A program made the position numbers and the translations under genes. From Owenia fusiformis (taxonomy: Eukaryota > Annelida > Polychaeta > Sabellida > Oweniidae): 64,000 nt of DNA. This document shows positions 1 to 10,900 of the stretch, in pieces. Where the stretch lies: the NCBI GenBank assembly GCA_903813345.2, contig CAIIXF020000006.1, forward strand, positions 6,312,989 through 6,376,988. Reading direction: 5' to 3'. Under the pieces are notes generated by a model, which was not told the DNA's origin, made no database searches, and saw only the letters and a list, made by a program, of their open reading frames with translations. How positions within the stretch are numbered: the first letter of the stretch is position 1; each line of letters opens with the position of its first letter.

Positions 1-515
1 GCAATATTGTGAAATGAATGTCATGCATTAAGGGTAGAGTCTGCCATAGAGTTCATTCAACGGTTTGTCCAGACTTGTATTTGTCATTCAAAAATTAATA
101 GAAATTCGAATTTCTTCTCAGCCTTGTTTTTTCACTGGTAAACATCAAAATGATGGAAATTGAATGGACTTGAGTTAGCAACATTATATACATTTTATGG
201 TGACATGAATGACATATCCAAGCTGAAATACCTTTCGGAAAACTCCAAAAAGTAACTAAAACAAGTAAGTACTCTATTAATTGACCATTTAATTTTCTTT
301 ATGTTTGACCCTAATGTTCGTTGATTCTCAACCCAGGGACCCACCCTCGGACCTACAAAAATCTGAGGGTGCTAATAAGAACATGGTTGCCAATTACGGC
401 AAATACAGTATTTGTCTAGTATTTATGCATCTCTAAAAGCAAGATAGTCGAATTATGTGAAACTGACCTCCAATGACAACTGTACCACCCTTTGTAACAG
501 TAAAAGCAGCGCCAT
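1..515. other. 3' flank of the small membrane-protein gene; no gene seen
   Basis: This AT-rich stretch lies downstream of the minus-strand gene ending at 516 and probably holds its 3' UTR. A minus-strand ATTAAA-type signal may lie near 287-292. I see no exon, RNA gene or clear repeat here. Confidence 0.4.
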
Positions 516-1930
516 CTACGAACCCAGAACTTTAAATTTATTTGCTGCAACTTGCAAGTTGCTTTGCAAAGTACTCTCCTTCATTGAAGCAAGAGTCCTG
601 TCCAGGGTTGCTACGCTAACTTTTGCCATGAGAGGACTTGCAACTTTTGAAGCCCTTTTTTCATCATCCTTTTCAACATCTTCTGGTTGCATGTCATTTA
701 CTTCGACTTCTTCAGGTTCAATGTGTTTTGCCAAAGCAAATATGACCAAAGCAAACAGTGCTATAAAAGATCATAATTATTATAAGCTGATATATTGGTC
801 TTAAAAAGTTAAACTATCGATCATGGTTTAATCACCCAGATTTAAAGTTGTAGTCCCACTACTTGCTGAAAATTAACATTATAAGTCTGGCAAATAAGGA
901 TTTTTTCACTTTAACCAAACTTGTCCACAGACATTGAAAAGATTCTGGCCATAATATTTTCTGTCTGGCCATACAGGTATTTATGACCAGTGATTATGAA
1001 TGTTAGCCTAGCCAACATTTTAACCATGTAAAATGAATCAAAAGCAAAATTTCTTTAACTAGACCCAGTCTGGAGATTTTATTACTGTACCACATCATTT
1101 TTTCACTGCCTACTCTATCGGTTCATATGAAAAAGATGAAATAAAAAAAATTGTCCTCAAATCAAAATATCTGTAAGTGCATTATGCCTTGGTCAGAGTC
1201 TTCAGGCTTGATGTGTTATGTCAGGGGAAGGATGCCTTATACAAGCCAAGTAATATATGCTTAATTGTATAGTTCCTAGATAGCTAAATAACGCTGAGAT
1301 AATAGATGTCACCCTTGTTTGTCTTTGATTTTCTTGGGCCAGACCTCCATTCACTTCAATGCTAGAAACTTGCAATAGTCACTTAATATCATGATTTATC
1401 AAAAAGTGTTGGTTGAATCTGTCTGAAACTCGAATGACATACTAGACATACTATTGGATGACCCTGTCAATGTACATATTGTGATTAAACATGAAAATGT
1501 TGGTTGTCATAAAAATAAGCCAAGGTTTTAATGAATTTTAGCATTGCACCAATGGAGATTTGGCCCAAGTTTTTTAAAATGTCATGGAAAATGATTTATG
1601 ACAATACTGCGTAAATCAAATGTGTTATTGGAGAAAACTTGTCACTGAATTCAGATATGCTATCAAAAATAAACAAAAGTAAGTCATCGACTCACTAGAA
1701 GTAAAAAGTGCAAATCTCTTATAATCCCATGAAAAAACAAGAATTAGCGAGATTTCAAAGCTATTTAGAAACTCCTCTATTCAAGTACTGTACATGGTGT
1801 ATTTCTATTATGCGTGTATGCGATGGATTAAAAAGTACTTACCAGCTAATTGTGCAATTCTCATGTTGTCTTTGTCAGTGGTTCCTTGTGAATCGAAGTA
1901 CTTGTTTGCTGTTGTTTGCAAGAACTGCAT
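516..1930 (-). CDS. Two-exon gene for a 110-residue single-pass membrane protein, unidentified
   Basis: Two exons join in phase: 1843-1930 (ATG at 1930, donor GTAAGT) and 516-760 (acceptor TTTTATAG, stop TAG at 516). Together they give 110 residues. The first about 25 residues are polar and contain KYFDS. A hydrophobic segment of about 16 residues follows near 32-47 (IAQLAALFALVIFALA). An acidic stretch rich in EPEEVEVNDMQPEDVEKDD comes next, then a helix-like C-terminus with alternating K/S/A/L. Coding is supported by the open frame across a consensus intron and the compositional layout. The ATG lies just after a pyrimidine run, so the first exon might instead begin at a TGCAG acceptor and be internal. 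I do not recognise the family. The KYF(D/N)S plus single helix plan vaguely recalls small mitochondrial inner-membrane proteins such as DAPIT, but that is only a guess. Confidence 0.6.
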
Positions 1931-1961
1931 GAAAATTTATAAAAAAATTATCATTCATCTT

Positions 1962-2204
1962 TCAAGAAAATGATATCTTCCTCAGACATATAGTGGATGT
2001 ACGTAATAAATAAGACTGATTTCCAATCTGTATCTTAAGCCTTGCATTTTTTCTGGGTGTCAATATGAAAGTGCTACCAATAGCTTGCTCAAGCCCTTTG
2101 TCAAAATATCTCAAAATTATTGATATATGAGATGAAATCAGCGCGGAAGGAATTCTGAGTAAAAGTTGGGTTGATAATAGTTTACCGCACGTGTTGTTTA
2201 TTAG
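1962..2204 (-). other. Probable 5' UTR of the small membrane-protein gene
   Basis: The region lies between the proposed ATG at 1930 and CCAAT boxes near 2215-2275. It has no convincing coding potential; the short open frame on the minus strand lacks family features. Its role is inferred from position only. Confidence 0.3.
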
Positions 2205-2295
2205 TACCCACAATTCAACCAATGAAATTGTCTAAATTTTACAATCACACGACCAGAGCATGGGACTAGAACCAATCACGTCAGTTGTTTATTAG
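2205..2295 (-). promoter_or_regulatory. Putative promoter with CCAAT and CRE-like sites
   Basis: Two CCAAT pentamers, orientation-independent NF-Y-type sites, are seen near 2217 and 2271. The second is followed by CACGTCA, a CRE-like site. An E-box CACGTG lies near 2189. The cluster is about 300 bases upstream of the minus-strand ATG at 1930, a plausible promoter distance. No transcript evidence is available. Confidence 0.35.
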
Positions 2296-2365
2296 GACGT
2301 TACCATGCTTACGCCTCCCGCGAATTTGATCAAAATTAGGCTAATTCGCGTGTCCCGCGAAAAAC

Positions 2366-3667
2366 GGGTACCCAAAAAACGAAAAATACGAATATATAAC
2401 ATAATTAGATTATGAGAAAACGTGTAAGATTTGTTTTGAATTTGCAAAAATGTATGTAACATGATTCAAAATTGAGCTAGAAGCTTCAAATAAAAAGCAT
2501 ATTTTAAGGCACTTTTCTTCCTCTATCGTTATGGCCATATTTTCATTGGTTATGGGGGGGGGGGTGCGATCGCACCATCGCACCCTCTCCTGGCTACGCC
2601 TATGACATTGTAAGACATAACAATTTACAATTCAGTGGACATTTTGTCATAAATTGGGATAACTTAAATTATGATTAATAATCAAAATCTTACACGTTGC
2701 ATCATGCAAATTAACACACGTCACCTCTCTGCTAAAGCAACGATAGCTATTTCCCGGGGGGTTCACTGTGTACAAAATTTGGCAGGGGTCCTAGGCTGAA
2801 CCCTCAGATATCAATATATTCCCATACCAAAATGTCAAATTTGAATGTGTTCCCATACCAACCGATATAGTGCCCAAAAGCCATCCCAAATGCTCAAATA
2901 TGAAACCAATGGCATACCAAATGTCAAAATATAGGACCAATGCCATACCAATGCCATGACTGGTCCAAAGTAGAATATTTCCTGGGAAAAAAGCTATTTA
3001 TTTAAACTGAAGAAGGTCCCAAGAAGAAGGCGATCTTTGAGGAAAACAAACCAAAACAACCTCATATTAGGATATGTGTAACTACTAGACCAATTCCATA
3101 CCATAATTGTGAGATAACATATTTTCCATGACCATTCTCATACCAAAAAGTTGAAAAATCTGACCATTTCCATCCCTCAAAAGTTTAATGAGGTGGCATT
3201 CTCATACCACATCCTAAAATTTGGGTCCATTACCATACCAAATGTCCATAAAGGTACCCCATGTGCGCCGAGGATCCCCGTCAAGGTTTATATACAGTGA
3301 ACCCCCCGGGAGCTATTTACAGATTTAGATCATAATCAAAACAATTCACGTACCAACATACGAACTATTGAAAATAGAGTAAGATTGATTTGTCTTGTTT
3401 TTCAAATCGTCTTACAATGTCATTGGCGTAGCCAGGTGGGGGTGCGATCGCACCCCCCCCCCCCCTTCATTACCAATGGAAATATGACCTAGATGATAGA
3501 GGAAGAAAAGAGCCTTTAAATGCTTTTTATTTGAAGCTTCTAGCTCAACTTTGAAGGAAGTTACATACATTTTTGTAAATTCAAAACAAATCTTACACGT
3601 TTTCTAATGATCTAATTATGTTGTGTATTCGTATATTTCGTTTTTTGTTTTTTTTCGACCGGGTACC
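2366..3667. mobile_element. Non-autonomous element with about 240-bp terminal inverted repeats, containing a nested insertion
   Basis: The left arm (about 2366-2612) and right arm (about 3408-3667) are reverse complements with scattered mismatches. Both start with GGTACCC and run through an A/T-rich stretch, a GTGCGATCGCACC palindrome, a run of C/G and a segment ending in GTCTTAC. No transposase frame is present, so this is a MITE or foldback-type element. A second element (2753-3310) sits between the arms. The outer target duplication could not be resolved. Confidence 0.7.
2753..3310. mobile_element. 558-bp hAT-like MITE with 8-bp target duplication
   Basis: The ends are perfect inverted repeats of CCCGGGGGGTTCACTGT, and the similarity extends slightly further in. 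The element is flanked by identical 8-bp direct repeats AGCTATTT at 2745-2752 and 3311-3318. An 8-bp duplication with short inverted ends is typical of hAT-group (also P-group) DNA transposons. The interior is low-complexity, with repeated CCATACCAA motifs and no coding frame. It is nested inside the larger element at 2366-3667, so it inserted later. Confidence 0.75.
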
Positions 3668-4125
3668 AAGTTTGAACCCAGCATGGAGGATTTACTACCA
3701 GGTACCCGGTTTTTTTATACAAACCCTATCTAGAAAATTAACCTCATTCTCTATAATTTGATGTAGATTAATCGAACCCCTATATCATGGTCTTTCAATT
3801 GAAAGCCCATGCCTACAGTATATGAATAGGTACATTTTAATATATAACATTATGGGGGTAAGCGTTTCATAGTTGGTCACGACGCCAGAAGTGCAAAGTA
3901 TTGTTCCGAGTTTTTGAATTTCGTGTTAGATTACGGTAATCACACCTGAAGCATGGTTTTTGTTTTTGATAAATTACAATAAAGTTTAATAATATTCCTA
4001 TGCGTATTTTGCGAAATTTTGTTGACGTTTATTTAAGTTACAATGTAACGGTGCATTATATTTGATTAATCAGTATCTGAAAGTTTGATTTAAGTACTTC
4101 TACACGCTTTTACATTAGTCCCAAT
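3668..4125. other. Intergenic stretch without recognisable gene
   Basis: AT-rich sequence between the inverted-repeat element and the CCCGCGAA-type repeat. A second GGTACCCGG motif near 3700 suggests an older edge of the neighbouring element. No exon-like frame with splice signals was seen. Confidence 0.4.
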
Positions 4126-4447
4126 CATGCAAATCCCTTGAATGTCCCGGGACATCCTGCAAATTTAGGTGGATGTCTTGCGAAATCCCGCAAATTTAGG
4201 GCACTTTGTCTAAAAAATCTGTCCCTCTATGAAGTTTTTGGTGGTACACCTGTTAACTGTCCCGCAATTAGGGTGTTTGTCCCTCGAATGGTCCCGCGAA
4301 ATCCCGCGAATTTGATAAAAAAAATCTCCTATTAGCGCGATCACGCAAATCCCTTTAATGTCCCGCAAAATCCCGCGAATTTAGTAGATGTCCCGCAAAA
4401 TCCCGCGAATTTGGGCACTGGGTCTAAAAAATCTGTCCCGCGAGAAA
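4126..4447. repeat. Degenerate tandem duplication with TCCCGC(A/G)AA motifs
   Basis: Two related blocks, about 4126-4233 and 4339-4447, start with TCAYGCAAATCCC and end with TCTAAAAAATCTGTCCC. Inside each, CCCGCRAATTT is repeated several times. Spacing between the blocks is about 213 bases. It looks like an ageing tandem repeat; no coding role is visible. Confidence 0.65.
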
Positions 4448-4834
4448 ATCTTTAGGGGTTGACAGTACTGCTTACGGTGAGATACCTGCCTGCTGCAGTG
4501 ATATATCACTGCACGGGAGTTTGATAAAATTAAAATATTCTCAGTACGTGTATATAGTCCCGGGAAATAGTTTACACAGAACGAAAACTACTAAAAAAAT
4601 ATTCCCGTCTAATTAGTCATATAAATCTGACCCTCGTAGATCGCACTAATAAGTTTATATCCAATAGCTTGATGTTATTTGTATTGAAAATAATTACTTG
4701 ACTTATTCTGGTGTAACGAAAGTATAAGTTCATGAATTTAAATCTAATAATACTTACTAAATTCACTAAAAGAGTAAAAAACTTGACCGGGTCATTTTTA
4801 AGAACTTTTTCCGAAAGAATTTGTAACAAGGGAT

Positions 4835-4870
4835 CCTATTGGTCAATATAAATATCAGCCAATCAGAATC
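4835..4870 (+). promoter_or_regulatory. Putative NELFE core promoter: CCAAT boxes and TATA-like motif
   Basis: ATTGG at 4838-4842 and CCAAT at 4859-4863 flank a TATAAAT-like motif near 4848, about 130-160 bases upstream of the NELFE ATG at 4996. On the opposite strand an open frame at about 4754-4825 ends in a GTAAGT donor, so a divergent transcript from the same region is possible. This is inferred from motifs only. Confidence 0.4.
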
Positions 4871-4995
4871 TCTTTCTTATCTCGATTTGGTTCGACCTAA
4901 AAAGATTCTAAAATTCGAAAACATCATTTTCCCACTAAAATACTGCGTATCACGGTAAACAGCTCATAATTTTATTAAACTATAAGCTACTTAAG

Positions 4996-7900
4996 ATGGT
5001 GAATGTCCGGTTTCCCAAACAACTTTCAGAGGAAGAGGAGATATTGCAAAAGAAGTTTATCATATTGAAAAAAAAGGTGAGGTCAAAATTAGTCTATTTT
5101 ATTTTTAGTCAAAAGAAAGTATAAAAATCCGATCCAAACTGCAAAGTAAGGTGTTTAGACTCTTCTGCTCATCATATCAGAATTAGTCAACATGACAAAA
5201 AAGCTATCACTAGGGGAGGTCCTTTGAACTCTGACGTACAGGTTTACTTCGTCACGGGGCTACTTCGACCATGGGGTTATTTTGACAATTGCGGATAATT
5301 CATATTTCCGGGGTCAGCCATCTTATATTAAGATCTCACCCGTTGGAGATTTCAATTTATTTTTAAGATTTATCAAAAATAAACATGGCATACTTCGTGA
5401 ATCTGAAATATATATATAATCTATCGCTAAATGACAATGGCGATAGAAATAATTTACAAATAAAGATGGCAGGCCGATTAATCTGTGTTTGTTTACACTG
5501 TACCTCTCTTTCAGGTCTCCAACTATGTTCGAAGTGGTACTTTTAAAATCCACATTTCACAGTTCATGTTTTGTAAAAAAACATACTGATAGATAAGAGA
5601 AATGTCCATATACATACCAAGTATTGATCAATCACAAACTGGTATTGGCATTATAAACCTAAGTACAGAAAAGCTCTTCTTGAAAAAAGTTTTCTTGAGC
5701 ACCTGAGAAGGGTTAATAGGACTTTACTGTTGCTGCCATCTTTATGTCGGTCCAAAACCTATGTGCTTTTCCATTTAAATCACAATGAAAAATGCTCACA
5801 AATATGTACCATCGCCGGACTATAATTTTTTTATTTAGCGTATATAATGTTAATCTGCTAAAAAATACATTAAAGATGACAAACTATAAAAAAGCACTTA
5901 CATTGTTGCAGAAGAAACAGTTGCAGGCAATGAGAGCTCCTCCCAAGCCTGAGCCTGAACCACCAGCCAATACCCCTGTCAAACGAAGTAAGTCAATCCT
6001 CCAGCTAAAACCCCCATCAAACGAACTAATTCGAACTTCTCGCCAATACTTTTGTCAAATGATGTAAGTCAAACCCGAACCAATACCCTTGCCAAATAAG
6101 GGAAGTCAAACTCAATTCAAAACATGCTGCATTATGGTTCATTAACAAAAAATAATATAACTAAGCATATTGAACCAATATTATGAAACCAATCGTAACA
6201 TCTGAATGTGTTTAATATTTATATTTCTCTGTACTGTAGGTGCTTCTGAAGTAAGTGAAGAAGCCAAGGAACAACTCAAGAAACTTGTCCAGTCTGGGGT
6301 GAGTACATAGTGCATTTTGTCATTACATCATGCATTTGCTGAGTGCATAGTTCATTTGGTTTGCACATAGTGCATTTTGTAAGTACAGCGTCAAATAAGT
6401 CTGTTCTCCCCCCTTAACTTTTTTAATTCAGAAATTACATAGTGTTGGTATATATCGTCTTAAAGGGAATTTAATTTGCTGATCACACACCAAATTTCAG
6501 AGTGATTGGTTAAAATCCAAATTTTTTAGAGTATTTTTAGTGATGTCCATATTTCACTTTTTTTAACAGTCTGTATGTCTCCCCCAGCAGTCCGGATGGC
6601 CTCAATTCTACGAGGATATGATCCTGTGTAAATCATTCAGAACGTTTATCTTTGGCTGTTATTTTACTATTTTGTGATGAAAGATGCCCCTGCTTCAAAA
6701 GTTCCCCTGAATGTAACACAATTTACTCTGTAACGATATTGAAAAACATCGAAATCACCAAATGTTGGCATTGTCACTGCAGTATCAACTTTTTACTTTT
6801 CATTCACTATACCTGGTAATTATACGTGTTTTGATGCATTCAAAGGTCAACTACAACCTTACAAGAAACATTGTAGTAATTTTATTAGGAGGGGTGTATG
6901 ATTGATTTTTTGAGGGTGATCAACATTTTCCATAAGCTTCAAAATGATATATGGGAAAGTATGATAGATTTAAAGATAAAAAAGTTAAGGGGGGAGAACA
7001 GACTTATTTGACACCCTGTACATTGTACATTTATTCATTGGACATGTTTAATACTTGAGTAAGTAACACATTGATAATAAATTGTGATTTGGAGTATGTA
7101 GGTTTTCTTTACCTTTGATTGTTCCATATAATTTTTAACCATATAGTTTGTCAACATCTTTGAGGTATAATATGAAATTGTGATAATATGTAGATTTTTT
7201 ACTTTAACTTTAGTGAAATGTAGTTGTAGGCTATTGCAGGTTTGCTCAAGTGTTATAAGCCATGTACACTTGAGGTTTTGCAATATCTCTACAAAATCTC
7301 TACATCTTATTATTCTCTTGCAGGCTATTAAGATTAAAGATAAAAAGGAGAAACAAGGATTTAAAAGACTGAAAAAGAGCAAAGTGAGTCTTTTATGAAT
7401 TACCTTCTCCCGAAGAAAATTAAAAATGTAAATAAATAAATTACATTCTCATACTCAGTACCAACTTGATACAACATTTTATGTATTAATGATATATGAA
7501 TGCCAAATACTATCTAGTATTCATTTACACTTTTTTTCAAATGAAAATGAAAATAAAGTTGAATGGTTGCATTATGTATTCTTTGGTTTAAATGTTTAGC
7601 CTTTTTTAGATCTTGGCTATCCTCTTTTTGCAATTTGAAGCTGCTGATCTCAAATTTTATCATGGGAATATAATGTAACTATTTTGATATTTTGATTTAG
7701 GATCCAGAGAAGGTGAATGCCTCACTGAGTTTCCAACCATTCTCTAAGGACAATGAAGAAGAGGAAAGAGAGGTAGGACATCAGGGGTGAGATGGGGGCT
7801 GTATAGGGGGAGCTAGAGTTTGGGACATAAAGGAGGGTAGGACAATAGGGCCAGAGATGGGCCATATTGGGTGTTAAAGCATTTCGGTTGGACTAAGCAG

Positions 7901-10900
7901 CCGCAGCCTGGTCTTTATAAAGGAGAGCTAGAGTGTAGGACATTGGGGGCTAGAAAAAAGCAGCTAGAGGTAAAACATGGTTGGAACAGAAATAAAAAGA
8001 GAAGGATACCTGATGAAAGGTTTAGAGGAAAGGAAGGATGAGGGTATATGAGCAGCAATACACAAAAAGGGTGAACATATTCAGAAGGAATTAAGATGGG
8101 GGTGTAATAGGCACTGAGATGGAGGCTAAGAAAGAACTTAGAAAGTTACTATAGACCAGTAAGCTGTAAACTTAATTTTGATCCACATTTATACAGGTTG
8201 CCAATCCCATTAGTTAGCATATACCTGTGGAGTAAAGTTATCAGTCTATGCAATTTTAGCTTGTAAATACTCTTTATTCATAGTTATTGTATTTCTTCTA
8301 CTGTAGGCTGCCAGTAAGTACAACCCCAAGAGCCTCTATGACAGCTTTGTACCATCCAGGAATAGAGACCCAGCAGGTATGTTCAGTAATAGCAATCACA
8401 GACAATACGCAATGGTACTGTTTTAGTGCTCAGTACCGTTTTAGCTATGGTACTGTAAAAATGGTACCATATGGGACTATTATGGTACTGACAGTATGCT
8501 ACAGTGATTTCAGAGTGCAAATTTAGGACGTGGCCATGTAATACAATAAATAATTCATTCTGTTGAGATGAATTCTTTTGCATCTTTCACAAGTGGTTTT
8601 CCACAGAACCTGATTCCAGAATATTATATTGTAAAAAATGTTCCAGGGAATCTGAACCAATGCTCATCCCCCCAAAGGTTACTTATTATAGGATAAAAAA
8701 ATCAACATACTTCTACATCTTAGATGAACTTTTAACATTACTGATTATTGTTATAGAAAGGCGAGATCGGGAGAGAGACCGAGAGAGAGAACTTCCCAAA
8801 AGTGGTCATACCATATATATACATGGTCATGGAATTACAGATGAAATTCTTCAAAAAGCATTCGGGAATATTGGCAAAATCATAAATGTGACTATGGAAG
8901 ATGCTAAAAAGTAAGAACTGCATTTTTTCATAAAACATAAAAACAGAAAGAAAACACTGTATATATTTTCCAATATTTTGTAGGATTAAAGTAAACTTTT
9001 TATTTTAAGTTCCTAAATATTTTTGAAATAAATGTAATAAGCTTGTAGTGTTCATATGGCTCATATATCCATTACTATTTCCCTATTTCAGTTGTGGTTT
9101 TGTCACATTTGAGAAGACATCAGATGCAGATAAGGCAATCGCTGAGGTAAATAGCCCCCATTTTATTTTACAAGAATCAAATCAATGTCATTATTTTTCT
9201 CAAAATAAATTTCTGGGTTAATTGACAATGCTGTTAAACATGTTATTTTGATTTATATCACAATGCTGTAGACACATTATTTTGATATATATTTAATGCA
9301 TGCTTTAACACAGTCTATCACCAATACTTAAAACACAGGCACATTATCACAACATGATTGTCAGGTGGTTTGTAGTTTTTCTCCGCAGTTTATTCCCTTT
9401 ATTGATATCTACAAACAATATTGTAGCAATACATCAGTGCTGAGATTAATTTAATAACATTTAATTGTTTGTTAAGTTTATTATTATTGATAAATGCTGA
9501 ATCCAGCTCTAGCTGTGACATACTTATACACTACAATTCATTGAAACTATTCGCTCTGAAAAGAGGTTTTCAATAAGACTTTTAAAAATTGGAATATCTT
9601 CATCAGTGAACTTATTACCCATTAACTTAATGCAAAATGAGCCTTTGTTAAGTGTAACACTTCCCAAATTAAATACTTTGGGGGAGGGGTTTATTTGTTT
9701 TATTTAGTCTAAAGATACAGTAAAACTTGTAAATGCTGAGTACACCTTGCTCTAAAGAAACACTATATTAGGTTAATGTTTACTGAAGCTAGGTTCACAA
9801 TACTTGAAACTCAATGTAGAGTTATCAAATACCAGCAAGAGGTATTCTAGTGTTCAATTTCTTATTTATTGGATCATGTCTTGTAGTTCACTTATGTTGG
9901 ATAGCACCTTGTCGTTCATTTGTATTGTATAGATAGATACCTGTAGTTCATTTTTATTGGACAGAGACTTTTGTAGTTCACATATGTTAGGTAGAATCCT
10001 GCAATTCATTTGTGTTGAGTCCTGAAGTTCACATGCACTGGGTAGAGCTTTGACTTTTGTAGTTCACTTTGTTGGATAGTCCTGTAGTTCACTGACAATG
10101 TAGTATATTGGGTAAGGTCTTTTAATTCACTTATTGGAGAGAGTATTTTTCACTTATATTTGGTAGAGCCTTAAAGTTCACTTATGTTGGGTAAAGTTTA
10201 CTTATGCTGGGTTTAAACAGTTCATATTTGTCACTTCTTTATCATATACTATATATTGGGTAGGGCCTTATAGTTCACTTATGTTGTATTAAGTTCACTT
10301 ATGCCAGGTAGAGACTCATACATCAGTTTTTGTGTTGGTTTCTGGCTTGTGGGAATAAACATCTGAGGCAAAATTCTGAGCCACAGCATTCCTTCTCTGT
10401 GCCTTCTGGACTGCACATGCACTCATGTATCTGTATGATGCAGTGTGTCTTACACTTGTGGTGGTGACTCCCCGGATCCAAGTCCTTCAATTTGCTATTC
10501 ACTGTCGGACATAGCTCTACAATTATACAGTATATGACATGATATTCATGATAGTGTATGATTAACAATTTCCCTTCAAAGATGATCCAAAGGCTCAAAG
10601 ACAGGGGATTAATTTGAAGTGTAAAGATAGGAAATATGAATGTTTGATCATCTGATTTTTATTTTAAAATGTGATAAAAAGGTTCTAAAATTTATCTTTA
10701 AAGAATTGAAAAAATCCCCTTTCATGATATTACCTTAAAGGTGATTCTTTATGTACATGCATTATGCTTTAGGTATACAAGTTATTATGCAGATTTCACA
10801 TTCTTCTTGTCCTTCATTAAGGGGCCAATAAAAATGTCAATATGTAGATATTTTTATTGCATTTTAGAGTTGAAGAATGTCGAAGAATAAAATTCAATTT

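Noticed and set aside
4617-4829. Minus-strand frame LLQILSEKVLKNDPVKFF followed by a GTAAGT donor upstream of NELFE
   Set aside because: It could be a first exon of a divergent transcript, but it lacks an in-frame ATG before the donor and I could not link it in phase to a further exon; kept only as a note in the promoter entry.
10323-10598. 91-residue minus-strand cysteine-containing frame in NELFE intron 8
   Set aside because: Partly built from degenerate repeat; no paired splice sites or recognisable domain.
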